NCBI RefSeq assembly: GCF_002003665.1
Contig: NZ_JATM01000003.1
Span: forward strand, 308,129 to 372,128
DNA: 64,000 nt
Direction of reading: 5' to 3'
Source of the DNA: Bombella intestini
Lineage (GTDB): Bacteria; Pseudomonadota; Alphaproteobacteria; Acetobacterales; Acetobacteraceae
A program made the translations under genes and the position numbers. Shown piece after piece: positions 35,885-43,315 of the stretch (positions are counted from its first letter, which is position 1; each line of letters opens with the position of its first letter). The notes under the pieces are model-generated. The model saw nothing but the letters and a program-made list of their open reading frames with translations, was not told the origin of the DNA and did no database searches.

Positions 35885-37522
35885 ATGTGGCGCAGGGCTG
35901 CACTGGTCTGCACTGTTCTTCTCTGTGGTAGCGCATTGAGCGGCTGCCAGACTACAGCCATGCAGAACATGCCTCTTGCACCCGACCAGCCGTGGGCGGC
36001 ACCAGTCGATGCAAACGGCCATATTATTGAGGGGCACGAAAAAGGCGCACCGGGCCATAAAGGCGGCCGTATGTTGAAGATGCCTGCCGGGTACCGTTTA
36101 TCCTCGGATCATGCCCTGCCACAGCCCGCTGCGTTGGGGACTGTTCAGGTGGACCATTCCTATAATCTGGTGGACCTGATCGACATGGCGCAGTCCATCA
36201 ATCCCTCCACCCGTCAGGCGTGGGATGCTGCTAGAGAGAGTGCGGCAGAGACCGGTATTGCCCGTTCTGCCTATCTTCCTCATCTGACAGCGACTGCCCT
36301 AGGAGGCTACGGGGTTCTGGAGCCTCATAACCGTTTCCGGTCCGATGGGGTTAAGGTCAATACCAATACCCGTATTCATGGGACATTGGAACGTCAGCAG
36401 GTAGGGCTGGAGTGGCTTCTCTTCGACTTCGGTAAGCGGCGTGCCGTTATGGAGGAAGCAACTCAGAAAAGCATCGGGCAGAACATCCTGTTTACGGGGG
36501 AACATCAAAAGGTCATTCATCAGGTAGCTTTGGCGTATTATCGGTATGCGGCAGCGTTGAATAACGTTTCGCTCGTGCGTCAGTCCCTCGAGAATGCCCA
36601 TGCTATTGCTCGTGCAGCGGATGCAAATCTGCGCAACGGGGAAGGGACGGTCATTGATACAGCACAGGCCGAGCAGGCCGTGGCAGAGGCCGAGCTTGTA
36701 TTGGCCCGGACGGAAGGTGATGTAAAAACCTATCGCCTGGAATTGCTGACAGCGGTTGGTTTGAATCCGTCCCAGCCTTTGCATGTCCAGACGGATACCG
36801 GGCGGAACATCCGTGTTGAGGATATCCGTCTCAGTGAAGACATGGTGCACGAGGCCGTGGGGCGTCGCCCGGATGTTCTGGCAGCCTATACGAGCTTACG
36901 GGCCGCTCAAAGCGCAGTGGAAGGGGCCCGGGCTAGCTATAGGCCGCAGATATTCATGAGCGGTAATGTCGGGTACGGGTTTGATGATATCCGCCTCCGT
37001 AATCTGCCACTCGTGAATACGAATTCGCTTAATGACCGGGTTCATACGTTCGGAAGCCTGATTACAGCGGGGATTACCGTGCCCATCTATGATGGTGGTT
37101 TGCGCCGCAATCGCCTCCGTCAGGCGCATGAGCGGGAAGATAGTGCCCGTGCCGCCCTTCAGGATACGCAGAATAATGCGGTGCGTACCATTGTGAGTGC
37201 CGAGGCCATGCTCCATACGGGCATTACAGCCTATCAGGCCGCCCTGAGCCTTCAGAAGGCCAGTCAGACAGGCTTTGATGCCGCCCTGACAGCCTATCGC
37301 TCTGGTGATGGTACGATGACCCGTATGCTGGAACTGCAGAATACGTTGCTCAACGCTCGCTTGGCCGTTTCGGACAGTTATTACGGGATGCTGAGTGCTG
37401 CAGCTTCTCTGGCTTATGCTGCCGGTACGCTGGGTAGCAGCAGCGTTCTGTCCGATATTGAAGGCTCATTGGAGGAAACGGCACCGGTCGTTCCCGTCTC
37501 CAACGGTCAGGCCCCCGGCTGA
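35885..37522 (+). CDS. mdtP: TolC-like outer-membrane efflux lipoprotein
   Basis: This is the outer-membrane factor of the pump, about 545 residues from ATG 35885. It begins with a lipoprotein signal ending LSGC (Cys21), then two TolC/OEP repeats made of long helices (about residues 105-300 and 310-510). Family residues include the GRRPDVLAA block and VPIYDGGLRRNRL. The frame also opens at ATG 35774, directly at the mdtO stop and 5 bases after a very strong AAGGAGGAGGT site, which would add 37 hydrophilic residues before the signal peptide. Both starts are possible. Confidence 0.88.
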   Translation: MWRRAALVCTVLLCGSALSGCQTTAMQNMPLAPDQPWAAPVDANGHIIEGHEKGAPGHKGGRMLKMPAGYRLSSDHALPQPAALGTVQVDHSYNLVDLIDMAQSINPSTRQAWDAARESAAETGIARSAYLPHLTATALGGYGVLEPHNRFRSDGVKVNTNTRIHGTLERQQVGLEWLLFDFGKRRAVMEEATQKSIGQNILFTGEHQKVIHQVALAYYRYAAALNNVSLVRQSLENAHAIARAADANLRNGEGTVIDTAQAEQAVAEAELVLARTEGDVKTYRLELLTAVGLNPSQPLHVQTDTGRNIRVEDIRLSEDMVHEAVGRRPDVLAAYTSLRAAQSAVEGARASYRPQIFMSGNVGYGFDDIRLRNLPLVNTNSLNDRVHTFGSLITAGITVPIYDGGLRRNRLRQAHEREDSARAALQDTQNNAVRTIVSAEAMLHTGITAYQAALSLQKASQTGFDAALTAYRSGDGTMTRMLELQNTLLNARLAVSDSYYGMLSAAASLAYAAGTLGSSSVLSDIEGSLEETAPVVPVSNGQAPG

Positions 37523-37529
37523 GGGGGCC
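37510..37529. terminator. Hairpin over the mdtP stop codon
   Basis: GGCCCCC (37510-37516) pairs with GGGGGCC (37523-37529) and the 6-base loop contains the TGA stop of mdtP. Only three T residues follow. It lies between convergent mdtP and the MFS gene, which end 19 bases apart. Confidence 0.5.
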
Positions 37530-37541
37530 TTTCCAGTTGGG

Positions 37542-38744
37542 TCATGCTTTGTGTCGGTGGGCAACGTATAGCGTGATGAAATAGATCAGCAGCCCACCGG
37601 CCGAGAGAATGGCACCACCCCATCCGACTGAACCAATACCCAGACCATTCTCCACGAGCATGGCCCCCAGAGATGCCCCCAGAGCATTAGCGATGTTGAA
37701 GGCTGAATGATTCAGTGAAGCAGCCAGTGTCTGGGCATCTCCGGCAACTTCCATAAGGCGGGACTGCATGGCCGGGCTAAGAATGACCGTGGCAGCGGGC
37801 AGAAAGAAACAGACGACCAGCATGGTAATGCTGGAAGGCAGGAAGAGCCAGAATGCCAGCATGAAGATGATGCTGCCAATCAAACTGAAAATGGTGGTAC
37901 GGTCGAGGTTCCGGTCGATCATGGCCCCACCAAAGGAATTGCCTGCTACCATCCCGCATCCCCAGATGACCTGATAGAGCGTGATCATCCAATGATTGAG
38001 ATGCGTTACCTGCCCTAGAGCAGAGGTTAGAAAGGTGTAGACGGCAAACATGCCACCAAAGCCGATGGCCCCTGTTAGCAGGGTTAGTAGCACATGGGGG
38101 TTTTTGAAGGCTGTCAGCTCTGAAAGGGCATTGACGTTGGCCTGCGGGCGATCCGCTGGGATGAGGAACGCTACACCCGCCACACAGAGCAGCCCCAGTA
38201 CGGAGAGAGCGCCATAGATGGCCTCCCATGAGATATACTGAGAGAGGAACGTGCTGAGCGGTGCGCCGATAACGGTGGAGAACATGATGCCTGAGAGCAC
38301 CATGCTGATCGCCCGACCACGTCGTGCTCGTTCCACCATAGAAGCCCCCGTCAGGGCAGCAATGCCAAAAAAGGCGCCATGCGGCAGCCCCGTGATGAAG
38401 CGCATCACCTCAATAGGGAGCAGTGGTGAGAATAGGATGGTGCCGATATTGCCAATGCAGAAGAGGGAGAGCAGAAGCAGCAATATGGTCCGGCGGGGCA
38501 GATGCGCTCCGGCAATGGCCATGATGGGGGCTCCCACCACAACCCCCAGCGCATAGGCCGAGATAACAGCACTGGCCTGCCCAATGGAAATATTCAGGGC
38601 ATGGGAGAAAGCGGGTAGAATACCCATCATGCCGAACTCACCGGTGCCGATGGTGAATGTCCCTAGCATGAGGGCCGCAATGGCAGGGGCAACACCATGG
38701 GGTGGACGCAGGCGCGGGCCTGTAACCGTTTCGGTCGGCTCCAT
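37542..38744 (-). CDS. MFS efflux transporter (AraJ/YdhP-like, DHA1 group)
   Basis: This 400-residue protein has 12 hydrophobic helices. The helix 1 motif FTIGTGEFGMMGILP and the helix 5 segment GLPHGAFFGIAALTGASMV are typical of the AraJ/YdhP/NepI type of proton-driven exporters. TGGAGAA precedes the start. It is convergent with the efflux operon and divergent from rpsD. Substrate could be sugars, nucleosides or drugs; sequence alone does not tell. Confidence 0.87.
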   Translation of the reverse strand: MEPTETVTGPRLRPPHGVAPAIAALMLGTFTIGTGEFGMMGILPAFSHALNISIGQASAVISAYALGVVVGAPIMAIAGAHLPRRTILLLLLSLFCIGNIGTILFSPLLPIEVMRFITGLPHGAFFGIAALTGASMVERARRGRAISMVLSGIMFSTVIGAPLSTFLSQYISWEAIYGALSVLGLLCVAGVAFLIPADRPQANVNALSELTAFKNPHVLLTLLTGAIGFGGMFAVYTFLTSALGQVTHLNHWMITLYQVIWGCGMVAGNSFGGAMIDRNLDRTTIFSLIGSIIFMLAFWLFLPSSITMLVVCFFLPAATVILSPAMQSRLMEVAGDAQTLAASLNHSAFNIANALGASLGAMLVENGLGIGSVGWGGAILSAGGLLIYFITLYVAHRHKA

Positions 38745-39077
38745 AAAGGGAGTTCTCCAGTCTGATTAGGGAGTCTGGGGTATAGGGGATATGGCCCGGT
38801 TTTTTCAATCTCCATCTAGGGGCAAAAAGGTGGTGTACAGGGCAGGAGATGGTGGCAGTTCTTGACAGTCCGTATGGCCTCGTGTAACGGCATGTGCATT
38901 GCCGGGAATGTCGGATGGTCTGGCCGGAATAGTGCGTGCTGTGGCGTAGTATTCCATAAGGCTCGTAGGCTGTTCCGTTCTTTCTGTTCCACTTCGGGTG
39001 GAGGGGGAGGAGCCTACCGGTGCAACAAAGGGCCGCCGCGCAGGTTCGCCGGTCTGACAGAAATGCGGGTTTAACCG
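38745..39077 (+). other. Gap between the MFS gene and rpsD
   Basis: This 333-base stretch holds the divergent promoters of the MFS and rpsD genes. I see no gene in it. TTGACA at 38862-38867 could be a -35 box for rpsD, with TAACGG at 38885-38890 after 17 bases as a poor -10 match. That would give rpsD a leader of about 180 bases. No strong ribosome site precedes the rpsD start. Confidence 0.4.
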
Positions 39078-39695
39078 ATGTCAAAACGTCTTGAGAGCAA
39101 GTACAAAATTAACCGCCGTCTCGGCGTTAACCTGTGGGGCCGTGCTAAGTCCCCGGTGAACCGTCGTGAGTATGGCCCGGGCCAGCATGGTCAGCGTCGC
39201 CGCCAGAAGCCGTCTGACTACTCTGTCCAGCTGATGGCTAAGCAGAAGCTGAAGGGTTACTATGGTAACATCAGCGAGAAGCAGTTCCGTCGCTATTATG
39301 ATGAGGCCGTGCGCCGCAAGGGTGATACCTCCGAGAACCTGATCGGTCTGCTGGAGCGTCGCCTGGATGCCGTCATCTACCGTCTGAAATTCGCCATGAC
39401 ACCGTTCGCTGCTCGTCAGTTCGTCAGCCACGGTCATGTGCTGGTTAACGGCAAGCGCGTCAACATCCCGTCCTACCTGGTGAAGGAAGGCGATGTGATC
39501 GAGGTGCGTGAGAAGTCCAAGCAGCTCGCTATCGTTCTGGATGCCGTGCAGAGCGCCGAGCGTGATGTGCCGGAATACATCGAAGTGGATCATCGCCAGA
39601 TGAAGGGTTCCTTCATCCGCGTTCCGCAGCTTTCCGATGTGCCTTACCCGGTGCAGATGGAACCGAATCTGGTGGTCGAGTTCTACTCCCGCTAA
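39078..39695 (+). CDS. rpsD: 30S ribosomal protein S4
   Basis: This 205-residue primary 16S rRNA-binding protein starts small-subunit assembly and in many bacteria represses its own mRNA. The N-terminus is [20 protein letters not shown], and the S4 RNA-binding domain contains [20 protein letters not shown] and [16 protein letters not shown]. The length is normal. Codon use is of the highly expressed type. No good Shine-Dalgarno lies before the ATG, but the long leader could carry the S4 feedback site. prfC follows after a hairpin. Confidence 0.97.
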   Translation: MSKRLESKYKINRRLGVNLWGRAKSPVNRREYGPGQHGQRRRQKPSDYSVQLMAKQKLKGYYGNISEKQFRRYYDEAVRRKGDTSENLIGLLERRLDAVIYRLKFAMTPFAARQFVSHGHVLVNGKRVNIPSYLVKEGDVIEVREKSKQLAIVLDAVQSAERDVPEYIEVDHRQMKGSFIRVPQLSDVPYPVQMEPNLVVEFYSR

Positions 39696-39721
39696 GATAC
39701 GGTCATTGGCTGTATACGGAG

Positions 39722-39752
39722 ACGCCGGGCGGTTTTACCGTCCGGCGTTTGC
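39722..39752 (+). terminator. Hairpin after rpsD
   Basis: An 11-bp stem (39722-39732 with 39738-39748, one wobble pair) with a 5-base loop and a short TTT follows rpsD. It probably separates rpsD from prfC. Confidence 0.65.
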
Positions 39753-39785
39753 CGTTTCTTACGCTCTCTTTTCAGGAAAGCTGAT

Positions 39786-41327
39786 ATGTCCGACCCTACC
39801 ATTGCTGCGGAAATTCCCCGGCGGCGCACCTTTGCCATTATTTCCCATCCGGATGCTGGTAAAACCACACTGACAGAACGCATCCTGCGGGCTGGTGGGG
39901 CTATTCAGATGGCCGGGAATGTCCGGGCCAAGGGGGAGCGGCGGCGTACCCGGTCGGACTGGATGAATATTGAGAAGGACCGTGGTATTTCAGTTGTCAC
40001 CTCGGTGATGACCTTCAATTATGGCGGCTGCGTTTTCAATCTGTTGGATACGCCGGGCCATGAGGACTTCTCCGAAGATACCTACCGGACCCTAACGGCT
40101 GTAGATTGTGCGGTGATGGTGATTGACGCCGCCAAGGGTATCGAAGCCCGGACACGCAAGCTATTTGAAATCTGCCGTTTGCGGGATATTCCCATCGTCA
40201 CCTTCATCAACAAGATGGACCGTGAGGCACAGGATTGCTTTGCCCTGCTGGATGAAATTTCCAATGCGCTAGCCTTGGATGTTTCCCCAGCGACATGGCC
40301 AGTCGGTCGGGCGGCCAAATTCGCCGGTATTTACGATCTGCGCACAAAGTCTCTGCATCTCAAAGAAGAGCTGCCAGAAGATGATGAACGGCTGGCCCTT
40401 ATGCGGGAAGAGGTAGAGCTGGCCGAGGTTGCTCTACCACCTTTCGAAAAAGAATTTTTTGATGAAGGGCATCTGACACCCGTCTTCTTCGGCTCTGCCA
40501 TGAAGGAGATTGGCGTGACCGACTTGCTGGATGCTCTGGCAGCCTACGGGCCGCCGCCCCGTGCTCAGCCCTCTGAAACGCGTGATGTGCAGGCAACGGA
40601 AGAGGCTGTCACTGCGCTGATCTTCAAGATTCAAGCGAACATGGACCCTAACCACCGGGATCGCATGGCTTTTGCCCGTGTTTGTTCTGGTAAGTTGACT
40701 CGGGGCATGCGCTTGAAGCATGTGCGTACCGGTAAGCAGTTTGCGCTTCATACGCCGCAGTTCTTCTTCGCACAGGATCGTCAGCTGGTAGAGGAAGCCT
40801 TCGCCGGGGATGTGGTGGGGATTCCCAATCATGGCACCTTGCGCATTGGTGATACGCTGACAGATGGCGAGGATTTGCGCTTTACGGGTGTTCCGCACTT
40901 TGCACCGGAGATTTTGCGCCGTGTGCGGCTGGATGATGCCATGAAGGCTAAGAAGCTGCGTCAGGCTCTTGTAGAGCTAGCGGAAGAAGGTGTCGTGCAG
41001 CTCTTCCGCCCGCAGGATGGTGCACCGCCGATTGTCGGGGTGGTGGGAACGCTCCAGCTAGATGTGCTGCAATCTCGCCTTCAGGCGGAATATAATGTGC
41101 CGGTTGGTTTCGAGAGTACACCCTTTACGCTGGCCCGCTGGGTAACAGGCGATAAGGCGGCTCTGGAGCAGTTCGAGGCCCTCAATCGGAGTGCCATGGC
41201 GGATGATCTGGATGGAGACCCGGTCTTCCTCGCAGGGTCAGGCTTCATGATGAACCGGGCTGTTGAGATGAATGAAGCATTGAGCTTTCATGACATTAAA
41301 CAGATAGGTATGGCCGGTAAGGACTGA
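39786..41327 (+). CDS. prfC: Peptide chain release factor 3
   Basis: RF3 (513 residues) is a translational GTPase that removes RF1/RF2 from the ribosome after termination. The G motifs are SHPDAGKTTL (G1), the switch region DRGISVVTSVM, DTPGHEDF (G3) and FINKMDRE (G4). The C-terminal domain includes VVGTLQLDVLQSRLQAEYNVPV, typical of RF3 rather than EF-G. The ATG has AGGA upstream. The gene is followed by a strong terminator shared with the convergent endonuclease-fold gene. Confidence 0.95.
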   Translation: MSDPTIAAEIPRRRTFAIISHPDAGKTTLTERILRAGGAIQMAGNVRAKGERRRTRSDWMNIEKDRGISVVTSVMTFNYGGCVFNLLDTPGHEDFSEDTYRTLTAVDCAVMVIDAAKGIEARTRKLFEICRLRDIPIVTFINKMDREAQDCFALLDEISNALALDVSPATWPVGRAAKFAGIYDLRTKSLHLKEELPEDDERLALMREEVELAEVALPPFEKEFFDEGHLTPVFFGSAMKEIGVTDLLDALAAYGPPPRAQPSETRDVQATEEAVTALIFKIQANMDPNHRDRMAFARVCSGKLTRGMRLKHVRTGKQFALHTPQFFFAQDRQLVEEAFAGDVVGIPNHGTLRIGDTLTDGEDLRFTGVPHFAPEILRRVRLDDAMKAKKLRQALVELAEEGVVQLFRPQDGAPPIVGVVGTLQLDVLQSRLQAEYNVPVGFESTPFTLARWVTGDKAALEQFEALNRSAMADDLDGDPVFLAGSGFMMNRAVEMNEALSFHDIKQIGMAGKD

Positions 41328-41354
41328 TCCCTTTCGGTCTTTTCTGGATCGTGG

Positions 41355-41388
41355 AAAAGCCCCTCAGTTATTGGCTGGGGGCTTTTTT
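41355..41388. terminator. Shared terminator of prfC and the EEP-fold gene
   Basis: AAAAGCCCC (41355-41363) with CAG (41365-41367) pairs with CTG (41375-41377) and GGGGCTTTT (41378-41386), leaving one bulged T. Six T residues follow on the plus strand. It sits between convergent genes. Confidence 0.85.
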
Positions 41389-41392
41389 CATG

Positions 41393-42328
41393 TCATGGGA
41401 GCTGCATTTGGATGGAGACAGGGCAGTGGTCCGACAGTGTCAGCCCCTTGGGAGCGTTGCGGAGCAGCATGACACGCAGGCTTCCCGGCACGAACCAGCC
41501 GCGGGCCTGATTGCCGAGTAGGATATGGTCGATAAAGAGGTCCCCGCTACGGCGGCAAGGGCTGGTGAAGCCAGCGGTCGTCAGGGTGAGGTCTGCATCA
41601 CTTTGGAGAAGACGCATGATAGGATCAGATGGTGTCAGGCGTCTGTTGAAATCACCGAGTATGGCGAAGGGCGTACCATCATCCAGCCGGTCCATCATCC
41701 AATTTTCAATGACATGGAACTGCTGATAGAGCAGGGAGCAGGCGCGCTTCTTTGCTTCAAGAGGTTGGGCCCAGCATCCAGTCTTTAGATGGACGACCAA
41801 TAGCCTCAAGCTGGCAGCCCCCTTATGCAGGGTAATATCCATACCACCCCGTAGAGCATGATGATGCCCTCGTTGAGGAATGTTGAGTGCCGTTACTTCT
41901 GGATTGACGGTAACTGTCAGCCCAGAACTGCGCCGAACGGCCAGCCCGACCTTTTGGATGATCGGATCAGACGTGATGTAGAGATCATAATCCTCTTGCG
42001 GGAAGACAAGCCGGGCCGCTTCCAAGCTGTCCACTTCTTCAAAAGCGAGGACATCGCTATGGAGACGCTGTGCATAATGGCGCAAAGCGGCAAAATCGGC
42101 GGCGGTGCGGGTAGGAGCGTTGGGTGGCAAGGCGTGGTCATGGGCGGGGCGGAGGGTGAGCCAGTCCATGTTCCAGCTACTCAGTTTTATGCTCTCCGAT
42201 GCTTGGGCAGGGGAAAGAAGTAGGCTGATCCCGACACACAGGCATGAGATGAAGGCACGGCATAAAAAACCGCCTGCCCCGTGGGACAGACGGCTTTTCC
42301 ATATCGGGGAAAGCACCCTTTTAGTCAT
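41393..42328 (-). CDS. Secreted endonuclease/exonuclease/phosphatase-fold protein
   Basis: The protein of about 311 residues starts with a signal peptide (hydrophobic core ISCLCVGISLLL, cleavage near PAQA) and has the EEP fold: LSSWNMDWL, FEEVDS with the metal Glu, VVHLKTGC, LGDFNRRL and a C-terminal SDHCPVSI. It is probably a periplasmic or secreted nuclease or phosphodiesterase; the substrate is unknown. The chosen ATG (42328) overlaps the carbonic anhydrase stop by 8 bases. The carbonic anhydrase terminator hairpin then falls inside codons about 10-22 of this gene, with no in-frame start after it before the signal core. Confidence 0.78.
   Translation of the reverse strand: MTKRVLSPIWKSRLSHGAGGFLCRAFISCLCVGISLLLSPAQASESIKLSSWNMDWLTLRPAHDHALPPNAPTRTAADFAALRHYAQRLHSDVLAFEEVDSLEAARLVFPQEDYDLYITSDPIIQKVGLAVRRSSGLTVTVNPEVTALNIPQRGHHHALRGGMDITLHKGAASLRLLVVHLKTGCWAQPLEAKKRACSLLYQQFHVIENWMMDRLDDGTPFAILGDFNRRLTPSDPIMRLLQSDADLTLTTAGFTSPCRRSGDLFIDHILLGNQARGWFVPGSLRVMLLRNAPKGLTLSDHCPVSIQMQLP
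42264..42298 (-). terminator. Terminator hairpin of carbonic anhydrase, inside the next gene
   Basis: On the minus strand a 12-bp stem (42298-42287 with 42276-42265, two G-U pairs) with a 10-base loop is followed by six T residues, 22 bases after the carbonic anhydrase stop. It lies within the signal-peptide region of the downstream EEP-fold gene and could attenuate its transcription. Confidence 0.7.
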
Positions 42329-43013
42329 TGTCAGTAGAGTTGGGCTTTTTGAGGAGTGCGATAGCTTCCTCAACAGAATATTCCTTCTTATTCTCATCAT
42401 TGAGAATATACATCCGGCCATTCTGGATGTCGTAGTACCAACCTTGCACGTTTAGCTCATTGCGAGATAGAGCCTTGGCAACAATGGGGTGTGTCTTCAG
42501 ATGGGTGAGCTGCAAGCGGACATTGGCTTCTGCCAGATCACGGACATCTTTCGGTCCGACATCTTCAGCACGCAGGTCGCTAATGGTCGCAGCGGCAGCT
42601 TCAGCATTATGCAGCCAGCGGCGGACAGTCGGCATATTGGCGAGTTTGTCCGGGTTTGTGGCCAGATTGATGAGGGCGGACATGGCCCCGCAGTTGGAGT
42701 GGCCACAGATGATGATGTTCTTCACACGCAGCGCACCAACGGCATATTCAATGGCAGAGGCGACAGCCCCAACCATGTTGCCATAAGCGGGGACGATATT
42801 ACCGACATTGCGGATAAGGAACAGTTCGCCCGGCTCTGTTTGTGTGATCAAGCTGGGGCTAATGCGGCTGTCGGCACAGGTGATGAACAGTGTTGGCGGG
42901 GTCTGATCGTAAGCCAGACTCTGGAAGAGGTCCTTTTTCTGCGGATATACCTCTTTCTCAAAGGTATGGACGCCATCAAGGAGTTCCAGAAGAGTGTTAC
43001 GGTGGAAGACCAT
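42321..43013 (-). CDS. Beta-class carbonic anhydrase
   Basis: This zinc enzyme (230 residues) interconverts CO2 and bicarbonate, supplying bicarbonate for carboxylases such as acetyl-CoA carboxylase. The zinc ligands and catalytic pair are visible: Cys46-Asp48-Arg50 in FITCADSRISP, then His105 and Cys108 in CGHSNCGA. AGGAAA lies 9 bases before the ATG. The gene has a leader hairpin (GGGGC/GCCCC at 43053-43066) and its terminator lies in the next gene. Confidence 0.94.
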   Translation of the reverse strand: MVFHRNTLLELLDGVHTFEKEVYPQKKDLFQSLAYDQTPPTLFITCADSRISPSLITQTEPGELFLIRNVGNIVPAYGNMVGAVASAIEYAVGALRVKNIIICGHSNCGAMSALINLATNPDKLANMPTVRRWLHNAEAAAATISDLRAEDVGPKDVRDLAEANVRLQLTHLKTHPIVAKALSRNELNVQGWYYDIQNGRMYILNDENKKEYSVEEAIALLKKPNSTDND

Positions 43014-43315
43014 AGCGTTATGTTTCCTGACTAAAGACGCATCGCATCATGCGGGGCAATGGCCCCATGAGAGACTATTACGGGCTAGACGGGAAGGTCT
43101 GGCCGTAAATCAGACACTAAAAATTTTTTTAATGAGCGTCCAGTGTGGAGCCCCTTTTGATTTATGAAATGTCTTTCATGAGAACCAAAGACAAGGCCAA
43201 GTCAGGCCGTATTGCGATGGTGCGGTGAGATGCAGATAGTAAAAAAGCGTCAGCCCATGAGGAAAGGGGCTGACGCTTTCTTTAAAATAACCCTACCGGA
43301 TGGCGAGGTCGAAAC
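43014..43315 (-). other. Gap between carbonic anhydrase and alaS
   Basis: This 302-base stretch holds the carbonic anhydrase leader and promoter and the alaS terminator (43244-43279). It has an AT-rich patch near 43115-43135. I see no gene and no convincing promoter hexamers. Confidence 0.4.
43244..43279 (-). terminator. Terminator of alaS
   Basis: A perfect 13-bp stem (43244-43256 with 43267-43279) is followed by a run of T on the minus strand. It lies 36 bases beyond the alaS stop. Confidence 0.88.
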
